From Henckelia pumila (Eukaryota > Streptophyta > Magnoliopsida > Lamiales > Gesneriaceae): a DNA stretch of 64,000 nt. The translations under genes were made by a program, and so were the position numbers. This document shows, in pieces, positions 1 through 10,386 of the stretch (positions are counted from its first letter, which is position 1; the number at the start of each line of letters is the position of its first letter). The stretch spans positions 95,312,151-95,376,150 of the forward strand of contig NC_133120.1 of NCBI RefSeq assembly GCF_033568475.1, given 5' to 3'. The notes under the pieces are model-generated. The model saw only the letters and a list, made by a program, of their open reading frames with translations. It was not told the origin of the DNA and ran no database searches.

Positions 1-900
1 AAATATTTTTTTTAAAAAATTTCATGATTTTGCCAAAAAATAGTATTATTGCAACTTTGTCCTCTTCATCGGTCATCTTTCTTTTCGAATCTGAGGTTCC
101 AATCACATCGCATGATAATTAATGGAGTTGACTCTTGGGTTTCAAAACTTTCACCACTTTCTTTATTGATTCTTGGATTTCATAGAATTACATGTTATTT
201 TTATATTTATTTTCTACTTTTTCTTATTTTTTTAGGAATGTTTGTGATATTTTTTAATCATGGGCATGATTAAGTATAGTGTAAGAAATTTCTTAAACCA
301 GTGCAATCATTTTTTTAGTTTCGTATTTTGTCAAATAATTGATGTTTTTGTTGTTAAAATAGCAAAATATTATTTAAGTGATTATTTATAATATTTTAGT
401 TTATTATTTAATGACATTATAAAGTTTTTTAACAATATATGTTTTTTTTTATAACTAAGTCTATAGTATTTTGCATATTTAGCTTTCAAAAACTCTCTTT
501 ATAATAATTTTTAAAAAGTTAAAAAAATTATTTTAAAGTTCAGACTCAAGCCCTAAAAATCATAGGTACGACATTGATTGTGACATGTCATCTTTCAATA
601 ACTAAACAAAAATAGAATAAATATATTATTGTAATTAAATATTTAAATTTGATTCATGTGAATCAATCATTGATGACTTGATTGATGTAAGATAATTAGT
701 TAATACATAAATCGCAAGTATAACATTTGGTAAGATTGAATTATTTATAACCAAACATATATACATATATATGTATATCATTTTATTTTATTACTTTTTG
801 AAAACTATTCAATTTTTTTTTTAGTACTTTCAATACTCTCTTTTTAGTCCTTCAGTAAACACCATAAGCTACGGCCTCTCGAGTTACTGAAAGGAAATGA
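1..900. other. AT-rich intergenic flank
   Basis: No convincing gene is seen. The stretch is AT-rich with long T and A runs and short TA tracts (for example around 755-775). A 74-codon frame at 49-273 has no recognisable domain and biased, hydrophobic, low-complexity composition, so I do not call it. Confidence 0.6.
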
Positions 901-909
901 AATCCGACA

Positions 910-917
910 ACACGTGT
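910..917. promoter_or_regulatory. G-box palindrome upstream of PHYE
   Basis: A perfect ACACGTGT palindrome with a CACGTG core lies about 330 bases before the phytochrome start codon. G-boxes are bound by bHLH factors (PIF family) and bZIP factors (HY5 family), both tied to light signalling. The site is seen directly; its use is inferred from position only. Confidence 0.5.
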
Positions 918-1247
918 CGGACATGTTCATCCTGTTGTTGTCCACATCCACATTTTTTACTACTTGTGAATAATTTAAGGTGGATTTGCTGTGTTCTTAC
1001 AAAAGATTATTGGCTGTAAACTGTAATTCCCCGGATTACTTACAGCAACAAGATAAACCATACCTCAACGAAAGAGATGCATATAACCATCGAGGGGAGG
1101 GGGACCATTCAAGACACACAATTAATGATAAAAAGATCCAGCTATTACCACTCATGCTAGTATTATTGATCCCACTACTATTTCTCCCAGCAAAACCAGG
1201 ACAAGGGGGGTGGGAATTGGGAAATATACAGTACATAGCATCATTTA

Positions 1248-4200
1248 ATGGAGTTAGAAGCCGAAGATGGTGAAAAACCAACAGCCACAAATCGAAAATT
1301 TCACGAAAGCAAGGGGAACAACGTGGCCAACACTGCTTTGTCATCCTCTGCTGCTAGCAACATGAACACCAACAGAGCTATGGCTCAGTACAATGCGGAT
1401 GCGAGGCTGATGGCCGAGTTTGAGCAGTCCGGTGAGTCTGGCAAGTTCTTTAACTACACCAAGTCTGTTTCTCATTCTCCTAATACTTTGAGCACCGAGG
1501 AGGAGATGATTGCTTATTTGTCAAAAATCCAAAGGGGGAGTCTTGTGCAGGCCTTTGGTTGTATGCTTGCGATTGAGGAGCCCAGTTTTAAGATCATAGG
1601 GTATAGTGAGAATTGCGTTGATATGTTGGGTTTGAAGAGTGTCGTTGAGCCAAAAAAATTGATGGGTCTTATTGGGGTTGATGCAAGAACCCTTTTTACC
1701 TCTTCAAGTAGGGCTTCATTGGCTAAAGCTGCGGGGTCAAGGGAAATTTCATTTTTGAACCCGATTTGGGTTCATTCTTGCACCACCCACAAGCCTTTTT
1801 ATGCTATATTACACAGAATTGATGTGGGCATTGTGATTGATCTGGAGCCAGCTCGAGCTGGTGATCCCTCGATGTTGCATGCTAGTGCGGTGCAATCGCA
1901 GAAACTAGCTGTGAGGGCCATATCTAGGCTGCAGTCTCTTCCTGGGGGCGATGTAGGAGTTTTGTGCGATACAGTTGTAGAAGATGTCCAAAAACTTACA
2001 GGTTATGATAGGGTTATGGTGTATAAGTTCCATGATGATAATCATGGAGAGGTAGTGTCGGAAATTAGGAGGTCTGACTTAGAAGCTTATTTGTGGCTGC
2101 ACTATCCGGCTACTGATATCCCTCAAGCAGCCCGTTTCTTGTTCATGCAGAACCGTGTCAGAATGATTTGTGATTGCAGGGCAAAGCCAGTTAAGATAAT
2201 CCAAAGTAAAGAACTAAAGCAGCCTCTTTGCTTGGTTAATTCCACCCTACGTTCACCGCATGGCTGCCACACTCAGTACATGGAGAACATGGGGTCCATA
2301 GCTTCATTGGTGATGGCAGTAGTTGTGAAAAATGGTGATTCGATGAGACTATGGGGCTTGGTGGTGTGCCACCACACTTCATCACGCTATGTCCCTTTTC
2401 CACTTCGGTATGCCTGTGAGTTCCTTATGCAGGCATTTGGTCTGCAGCTTAATATGGAGCTTCAATTAGCATCACAGTTGGTGGAAAAGAAAACCCTTCG
2501 GATGCAAACCTTATTGTGTGATATGCTTCTTCGTGGAGCTCCATTTGGGATTGTGAATCAGTCTCCCAGTATCATGGATCTTGTAAATTGTGATGGGGCT
2601 GCATTATATTATCGGGGGAAATGTTGGTTTCTTGGTGTCACTCCGACTGAGGCACAAATGAGAGATATTTCTGAGTGGCTACTAAACAACCTTGAAGATT
2701 CCACAGGGTTAAGTACAGATAGTCTTGCTGATGCTGGCTATCCAGGTGCAGCACTACTTGGTGACGCAGTTTGTGGCATGATTGCTGCAAGAATCACCTC
2801 CACCGATTTTCTATTTTGGTTTAGGTCTCACACGGCAAAGGAAATCAAATGGGGAGGCGCTAAGCATCATCCGGAGGACAAAGATGATGGTGGGAAAATG
2901 CACCCTAGATCTTCATTCAATGCCTTTCTTGAAGTAGTAAAAAGCCGGAGTTTGCAGTGGGAGGTTGCAGAAATTAATGCAATTCATTCTCTCCAACTTG
3001 TACTGAGAAACTCATTCCTGGAGATCGAAGAAAGTGGTCCAAAACCCAAGATATTTTCTCAACTAAATGATTCTGACAACCTACAGCTGGATGAACTTAC
3101 TTCCGCAGCTGCTGAAATGGTCCGGTTGATAGAAACAGCTACAGTTCCAATTTTTGGAGTCGATTCATCTGGTTGTATCAATGGGTGGAATGCGAAGATG
3201 TATGAGTTGACGGGATTGACTCTGTCCGAAGCTCTGGGAAAGTCTCTGATCAACGATGTCATTCATGAAGACTCGCGTGAAGCTGCTGAAATACTGCTGC
3301 GAAGAGCTCTGCACGGTAATGAATCTTGCATCTTTGGCTAAAAGCAATTTAAAATGGCTCCCAGAACACTCCTCAAATGGTGTTGGCATTGATTGTTTTC
3401 ATGAATATTTGTATCGTGTAGCACTAATACAGTGTTAGATAATGACAATGTTGACTCAGATTTTTCTATTGAATCGATAGTTAAAAATGGAAAGAGTGTT
3501 TTCTGCTGTTGCAAATGTGGTGATTTAAATGTGAAAATCACTCAGCCATAATCTTTCCCACCAAAAAATCATTGGAGAAGCTGCAAATGCAATTTGATGC
3601 TGTTTATCTGGCAGTTAGTGCCTCAGAGTAAAAGATCCATCTAATCAACTTGCTAAAATCTCACTAATGTATATCTGTGATGTTCCTGGAGTATCTCATA
3701 TCGTGTTGCTCATTTTATTCTTTTTCTGTTTTCACTATGTGCTTCAGGTGAGGAGGACAAAAATGTTGAAGTGAAGCTACTGACTTTTGGGACACATGTC
3801 AGAAACTCTGTTATCCTTGCTAATGCTTGTACCAGTAGGAACTATAAAAGTGACGTTGTTGGAGTTTGCTTTATTGGTCAAGATGTCACAGCTGAGAAAA
3901 TCGTAATGGACAAGTTCATCCGCTTGCAGGGGGACTACAAGATTATTATGCAAAGCCTAAATCCACTGATTCCGCCTATATTTGCTTCAGACGAGAATGC
4001 CTGTTGTTGTGAATGGAATGCAGCCATGGAAAAGCTGACTGGCTGGATGAAACAGGAGATTATTGGGAAGATGTTACCTGGTGAAATTTTTGGAAGCTTC
4101 TGTCGACTGAAAGGTCAAGACGAGCTGACTAAATTCACGATTCTTCTGCACCGAGAAATTAGTGGGCAGGACACTCAAACGCTCCCATTTGGTTTTTTTG

Positions 4201-5643
4201 ACCGAAGAGGTGAGTTTGTCGACGTGCTTTTGACAGCAAATAAGAAAATTGAGGATGGTGGGAATGTGAACGGGTGCTTCTGCTTCTTACAGACTGTAGC
4301 GAAACAGCAGCAGTCCATATTAGATAAGTCGGAAGGAAAGGAGCAGCTTTCAAAACTTAAGGAGTTGGCTTACATTAGGCAGGAGATGAAGAATCCCCTT
4401 AATGGAATCCGCTTCACACATGGACTCCTGGGAAATTCGGCTCTAACAGAAGATCAGAAACGGTTCGTTGAGACTAGTGAAGCTTGTGAAAGACAAATTT
4501 TATCTATTATAGACGATCCGCATTTTGGAAGTTCAGAAGAAGGGTAAGTCCCTTTCCTTATATTCTTTTGCGTAAAATACCCATAATTAATGATTGAAGG
4601 AACAATTTTTCTTTTGTATGCAACGTTCTTTTGGTTCCGCAGTGAACTGGAGCTTAAGATGGAAGAGTTTTCCTTGGGGAATGTTATCAACGCTGTTCTT
4701 TGTCAGGCTATGATGCTGTTGAATGAAAAGAATCTGAAACTAGTACTGGATGTCTCCGAGCGAATCAAAACTCTTCGTTTATACGGGGATCAAATAAAGC
4801 TTCAGTTAGCCTTGTCTGATTTCTTGCTCAGTGTGGTGGATTATACACCTTGTCCTGATGGTTGGGTGGAAATTATGGTATCCCCTGGTTTGAAACTGAT
4901 GCGAGATGGGAATGAGTTTATTCATCTACAATTCAGGTATTTTTTAACACTAAATTTTTTTTGGCGCTTGATCTCATCATCATAGAAGCATACAGAGGAA
5001 CGTGTGTAAACAAACTAGATGCTACTCAAACTTGAGCTAAGTTCGAATTCAACAATTTTAATACAACTTATATTATATTATGTCTTTAATATTTATGCCT
5101 CCATATGTGGCCCTCAGAATTGGCTAGATGGTGCCAATTTGAGTTATTTTGGAGGGATTGTGCTTGAGTGTTTAAAAGCGTTGAGAGTTTTAGCTTGAGA
5201 AAGACTGATGCTGTTTCGACCGTAAACTCAAGTACAAAACAGGCTAAATTAAATGCAAAATTAAGCTCCAACTTTCAAATAACTCAACTGGTTATGTCAC
5301 TTTCCTATTCAAATATTCTCACTGGCGTAGACATTTCTCAATGCAATATTTTTTTCTTTTTATTTATTCTGTCAAGGCATTGCCATCGAGGATACTTGTG
5401 TGTTTGTACTCATCACAATCATATTCTGTGCTCTGTTTCTTCAGAATGGCTCACCCTGGCCAGGGCCTGCCTTCATCTCTTATTGAAGATATGTTTGCAG
5501 TGAAAAACTGGTCAACTCAGCAAGGAATTGTTCTCAACATTGCTCAGAAACTTCTCAAAACGATGAATGGTAAGGTCCGGTATATCAGAGATCAGAGTAG
5601 ATGTTTCTTCCTAGTTGATCTTGAGCTCATTTCAAGGAAATAA
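1248..5643 (+). CDS. PHYE: phytochrome E, red/far-red photoreceptor
   Basis: Four exons, 1248-3315, 3748-4543, 4643-4936 and 5445-5643, all with GT-AG borders and matching phases, give 1118 residues, the usual plant phytochrome length. The order is Ser-rich N-terminal extension, PAS (about 95-210), GAF (about 235-400), PHY (about 430-600), two PAS repeats and a histidine-kinase-related domain. Cys340 in SPHGCHTQY is the bilin attachment site; D290-I291-P292 is the DIP motif and PRSSF lies in the PHY tongue. The kinase-like domain has the plant NPLNG motif without a phospho-accepting His, as in other plant phytochromes. The product would convert between Pr and Pfr and signal through PIF factors. 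The E assignment rests on recalled likeness to tomato and Arabidopsis phyE. Start 1248 is the first in-frame ATG. Several near-invariant residues differ (see findings). Confidence 0.95.
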
Positions 5644-6640
5644 AGTCGATAAAAGTTCACCAGAACGTGCAGCAGCTGATCCATCTTGCGGTGAGGGCAG
5701 AGTTTTCCAGAGTTCCTGCACTGGATAGGGGAAGTATCAGTACATCTTGAATTTGTGGTCGTATGGTGGTGATCAGAACACAATTGTAAATAATGATATT
5801 TCGCAGGTCCATGATTACATGTAAATGCTGGAAAATCATCGGACCAATAAATATGGATTTTATATCGTTGAGTAATCTGAGAAAATTAGATAGAGCTCAA
5901 TGACGGAGGACGATTCATATAGCTGACCACATTTAGTGGGATAAAGACTTGTGAGTTGTTGAGTAAACTGAGAAATTAGATAGAGCACAATGGCGGAGTA
6001 TGATTCGTATAGCTGACCTCGTTCGGTGGGATAAGAGTTTGTGTATTGTTGAGTAAACTAGAAAATTACAGTAAAGTTCATTCAAAGCTTGTAAACAACA
6101 GAAAGTTTCAACCTCAGGAAACTCAAATGTCTCGAAGCCCTCTGAAAGAAAAGTGAAGGTTGAATGCTTCAAAAAATACTACAAATAAATATGTAGATTG
6201 TCCCAGAGGGAAGAACTGAAGGGAATGCATTGGCGGCACCCTTCATTACATCTACTATCAAACTTCACAATCGATGGAAACACTCCTTTCTCCTCCATTT
6301 TCCATCAATGTGATAAATAAGTAATCCTTTCGTATACACACTCCCCTTTCTATCGATTTTATGTGACGCACTTTCATGGCCATATATTGGGAGTAAACCA
6401 TTTGATTGATGAAATTGTGATTTTCCAGGATGATACATAAAAGATCACATTATCCCAAGTCATCCACAGGATTGGCCTCCCAGCCAAGGTCAAAGCTATC
6501 CATTACACCAGCTAGAAGATCATCCTCATCATGAGGAAGCTCTTGTCCCACTTCTTCCAAGTCCAATGCAACCAAATTAAGAAAGCAAGCAAAATAAAAA
6601 TTTCTTAATACGAGAATGAATCTATGAACAGTTTTAAGAA
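5644..6640. other. PHYE 3' flank and spacer
   Basis: This stretch holds the presumed PHYE 3' untranslated region, a 90-bp tandem repeat listed separately, and AT-rich spacer. No conserved protein is readable in any frame. Confidence 0.5.
5867..6066. repeat. tandem repeat, 90-91 bp unit, about 2.2 copies
   Basis: The phrase GTTGAGTAA starts copies at 5867, 5958 and 6048. Each is followed by similar text: an AGAAATTAGATAGAG-like block, a cggag block, a block ending in AGCTGACC and a GTGGGATAA block. Units differ by several substitutions, so the duplication is not very recent. It lies about 220 bases after the PHYE stop codon and may be in its 3' region. Confidence 0.8.
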
Positions 6641-6987
6641 TACGTACAATTCTTGCAGGTAAGAACAGATGAGGAAGCTTAGAAAAAGTGAAGCATCACT
6701 TCAGGCATGATCGGAACCAAATTGGAAAAAGATATCGCTGAAACTAGCTCCCATTCGATTAAAATCATTAGCAAGTGAAGGCTTCAAAGGACCTAGAACA
6801 GGCACAATTTGTAAGTCGTCATACAAAAATACTCTATTTTCCATGGGTATTCCAGACTTACCAGAATCAGGATTGTCGGAACACGGTTGCTTGCGTAGCA
6901 AGACTTCACCAGGTAACGAATGAGTGATAACGGTGAAGAAAACTTTGATCATATACTAGAACTTGAAATAAACAGGTGCCGGATACC
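6641..6987. other. 3' flank of the PPR gene
   Basis: On the minus strand this follows the PPR stop codon. In the first 45 bases the old frame still resembles the start of an E+ motif (see findings). Beyond that I cannot recognise E+ or DYW domain sequence in any frame. Confidence 0.5.
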
Positions 6988-8721
6988 CTATTGGGTAACC
7001 CAACTGCATCCCAGTTGTTTTACATTTTTCATTTTCATTCTCATTCTAGCAGCATCAGTCCATCTACCAGCAAGAGCATACATGTTAGACAGCAACACAT
7101 AAGCCGAACTACAACTTGGATCTACCTCAAAAACCTTTTTAGCAACTCGTTCCGCCATTTCCAAGTTACACTGGGCTCTGCATCCACTAAGCAGAGTCAG
7201 CCATATAGACAAATTCGGTTCCATAGGCATCTTTTTGGCTAAATCCTCTGCATCATCCAATTTCCCATTTCTACAAAGGTTATCGACCATGCAGGCATAG
7301 TGCTCAAGCTTTGGCTTGATCGCTGAATTTTGGGATAGACAGTCAAAGAAGTGTCTTCCCTTCTGCAACTTGCCTGAATGGCTACATGCATTAAGCAGCC
7401 CAGTGAATGTGATCTCATCTGGTTCCGTTCCTGTTTTCGTCATTTGGGAAAAGAATGCTATTGCCCAGTTGCCACAACCATGTTGTGCACTCCCAACAAT
7501 AATCGCATTCCACGAAACAATGTTCTTATATGAAATTTCCTTGAATGTGAAAATTCCATCGCCTATACTTCCACACTTTGTATATAGCACAACAAGAGAA
7601 TTCCCCACATAGCTATCCTTTTCCAGTCCTACCTTGATGGTTGCACCGTGAATTATTTTGCCCCAATCAACAGATTCGACTTCACAGCTTGAATTCAAGG
7701 CACTGGTGAATGAAGTTTGATTTGGAGAAACTCCAAACCTAATCATGTCACAAAAAACTCTTAATGCATCTTCATGCTTACCATTAACTCCAAATCCAGT
7801 CAAAAAAGAAGTCCATACCACGACATTGAGGTGCAACTTCTCATTAAAAGCCTTAACAAAACCCTCTATTTGTTTGCAATTTGCATAAAGAGTGATCAGC
7901 GCAGCAGTAACATAGGCATCAAAAGCATAGCCAAGCTTCAGAAGAAGCCCATGAATTTGACTACCTAACTGCAAATAACCCATTTTAGCACAAGTTGTTT
8001 GGCCACTAGTAAGAGTACTTGATGTAGGCTGCACCCCAAATCTCATCATCTTTTTAAAAAACAACAAAGCTTCATCGCTTCTCCCCCGCCGATCGAGCCC
8101 AGAAATCATAGTTGTCCAAGAAATAACATTCCTATTAGGCATCACCTCAAACAACCTCACCGCCTCCTCCACTCTACCACTCTCAAAATATCCATGAATC
8201 ATCCCATTCCATGCTGCTATATCCTTTGCTGGCATCTTGCAGAACAACCTTTCGGCCTCTTCAGTGTTCCCAAACTTCCACATTGCATTCATTACCGTAG
8301 TCCAAGAAATCACATTCCTTTCCGGCATTTCATCAAAAAGCTTCAAACCCATCCCCATATGTCCACAATCAACACAACCTTTGATCATATTATTCCACGT
8401 GACAACATCTTTCACGGGCATTTTGTCGAACAGCTCCAACGCTTCAGCCAATCTATAATTGTCTACGTAAGAAGAAATCATCTTAGTACCTAAACGCACA
8501 TCGGATGATGGGGTGCCTTTGAAAAGGTTTCGGGCTTCATCAACTCTTTTGTTCTTCAAATGATCAGAAATGATTGAGGTGTCAGCAACATTGTCTCGAG
8601 GACTGAACTCCGGAGATTCTACAACTCTAGAGAAAAATCTCGAGGAGCAAGGGACAGTGGCCGAAGACTTCTGTAAAAGCTGAAACTTGCTGGAAATAGC
8701 TCGAAACTTCGACATTACCAT
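6988..8721 (-). CDS. PLS-class pentatricopeptide repeat protein, E type, probably organellar
   Basis: A single uninterrupted exon encodes 577 residues. Residues 1-30 are rich in Ser, Arg and Lys with almost no acid, like a mitochondrial or plastid targeting peptide. From about residue 45, roughly a dozen tandem PPR motifs follow, many with the L/S-type phrases DVVTWNNMI, NVISWTTM and NIVSWNAII. An E motif fills about 500-577, ending GCSWVTQ. PLS-class PPR proteins bind organellar RNA, one base per repeat, and most specify C-to-U editing sites; E-only members need a DYW partner. The gene is intronless, as is usual. Translation stops where an E+ motif would start, and a remnant of that motif can be read beyond the stop. 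Which transcript it binds cannot be told. A shorter start at the second Met (residue 3) is possible. Confidence 0.9.
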   Translation of the reverse strand: MVMSKFRAISSKFQLLQKSSATVPCSSRFFSRVVESPEFSPRDNVADTSIISDHLKNKRVDEARNLFKGTPSSDVRLGTKMISSYVDNYRLAEALELFDKMPVKDVVTWNNMIKGCVDCGHMGMGLKLFDEMPERNVISWTTVMNAMWKFGNTEEAERLFCKMPAKDIAAWNGMIHGYFESGRVEEAVRLFEVMPNRNVISWTTMISGLDRRGRSDEALLFFKKMMRFGVQPTSSTLTSGQTTCAKMGYLQLGSQIHGLLLKLGYAFDAYVTAALITLYANCKQIEGFVKAFNEKLHLNVVVWTSFLTGFGVNGKHEDALRVFCDMIRFGVSPNQTSFTSALNSSCEVESVDWGKIIHGATIKVGLEKDSYVGNSLVVLYTKCGSIGDGIFTFKEISYKNIVSWNAIIVGSAQHGCGNWAIAFFSQMTKTGTEPDEITFTGLLNACSHSGKLQKGRHFFDCLSQNSAIKPKLEHYACMVDNLCRNGKLDDAEDLAKKMPMEPNLSIWLTLLSGCRAQCNLEMAERVAKKVFEVDPSCSSAYVLLSNMYALAGRWTDAARMRMKMKNVKQLGCSWVTQ

Positions 8722-8996
8722 CCATTATGGTATAGCTGCATTAGATTATAACGAAAAATGGCAACAAGGATCTTGTGTGTAGCCTTGCAAATCATTCGAA
8801 TATAAAAAAACACCAGCTGCAGATGCTATGTTTTGGAAGTCATCAATGGAAGTACTTCAGCTTAGCTACAAGTATAAAAATATTTATAAAATAAAACTGT
8901 TTTATAAAAAAAATGTTTTTATTAAATATTTAAAAATAAATATGCGTTTTGAATTTTTGATCATTTTTAAAAACAATCAAAATTATAAATGCCAAG

Positions 8997-9129
8997 ATTT
9001 TGTTTCATTTTCTTGAAAATAAATTATGACTATTTTTTTATATTTTTTCTGAGTAAATCTTTTGTAAAACAGTTTATTTATATATTAAAAAAATAGTCAT
9101 AATTTATTTTCAAGAAAATGAAACAAAAT
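8997..9129. repeat. near-perfect foldback (48-bp arms), MITE-like
   Basis: The left arm at 8997-9044 and right arm at 9082-9129 are reverse complements over about 47 of 48 bases, with one extra base in the right arm, around a 37-base loop. The outer ends read ATTTTGTTTCATTTTC and its complement. Such near-perfect pairing implies a young insertion or an active hairpin source. No target duplication is obvious. Confidence 0.8.
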
Positions 9130-10381
9130 AATAATAAAAATAATATTTTCGGCTTAAAAAGTACCATTTTTATGAATGACGAAATAGAAAAACTTTGTCA
9201 TAAAATTGATCTATAAAATTATCCCACTTGATTTTTTGTTATTTTTTTACATGCATTTCTATACGCACTTGCCTGGGGAAAAAATGTATATCATCAAATA
9301 TATAAAATATATTAAACGTCCATTTGGGTCTTAGATTGGTGCATTTGATTTAGAGATAAATCATTTGATGAAAACATTTCAAATGTACATATCTTGAATC
9401 TAACTTATCCACAAAAAATACTATTATAATAACATAATAACTTGTCCTTAAAAAAAACAAAAAAAAAAAACTTAACTTGATTTATAGATTTGAAATTCAT
9501 TACAATTGTGATGATAAAAAAAAAAAAAACTGATCAGGATTTTAAATTATTAATCCAAACACTAAGGTTAGGTCATGCAAGACCTTAAATTTAATATGAG
9601 AAGATTTTGAATTCCGTGCTCATTCCGAATCGAACTCATTTTTAATGCATGATTCATAATATAAGGATGATAAAGCAACATATATACTTGGATAATATAA
9701 TGATGCATCACACTAATTCTTTATAATGCTCGAGCAAAACATTAGACAAAACAAAGATGATTATTAATTCATCGATGTCTTATCATCCGCACCAAACACA
9801 TCCTCGTACGAAATTCTTAACAGCAAATCATAAAGAATCTATATATGAGCAATTAGTTTTAAAGTCTTCAATCTATCATCTGCTCAATTATATTCAAGAG
9901 CCATAAATATTTTTTTTATTATTAAAATTGTCATGAAATATAATATAAAGATATTGACTGAGCATAAAATATAATTTAAGGATCGGAATTAATTAAAGTT
10001 AACCTTTAATTTAATAATTAAAATCAGACACTTTTTTATATTTCTTTCTTTCTTTCCTTTTCTTTTCTACGTGTGATTTATAAGCTTTTGGCCTCTATGC
10101 ATGAAGAATAAGGGCATAGAAAAGTTGAGTGTTGGATTAACCTTGGAGTCCAGGCAAACAAGGTGCAGTAATTATCGGAAGTGAGATGAGAAACATTTTT
10201 AAAAAAGATAATAAAAACATGTTTTACATTCTCATCCGTCGCATTGTTAGAGTTAAACGAATTTTAAGGGTATTATTCGAACCATAAATCTAATGTTTTC
10301 TGATTTGTCACATCAATAATATACCATTAATTATGCTCATGTGTAAAGATATGTACCATCGAATACATGATATGAGTAATA

Positions 10382-10386
10382 CACAT
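10382..10386. repeat. target-site duplication (CACAT), left flank of Gypsy element
   Basis: CACAT before the left LTR matches CACAT at 28612-28616 after the right LTR. A 5-bp duplication is what Ty3/Gypsy integrases leave, and it shows that the two LTRs belong to one insertion. Confidence 0.9.

Larger units (their letters stand above)
8728..10386. other. AT-rich intergenic spacer
   Basis: This spacer between the PPR gene and the Gypsy element has no gene. It holds the foldback at 8997-9129, several A-runs and generic AT-rich DNA. Confidence 0.6.

Noticed and set aside
980-1273. 97-codon frame overlapping the PHYE start
   Set aside because: It begins at a GTG, has no domain and overlaps the phytochrome start; only the short ATG frame at 1077 is worth noting.
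6701-6952. Continuation of the PPR protein as a DYW domain
   Set aside because: The 83-codon frame shows none of the DYW landmarks (HSE, CxxCH or a DYW end).
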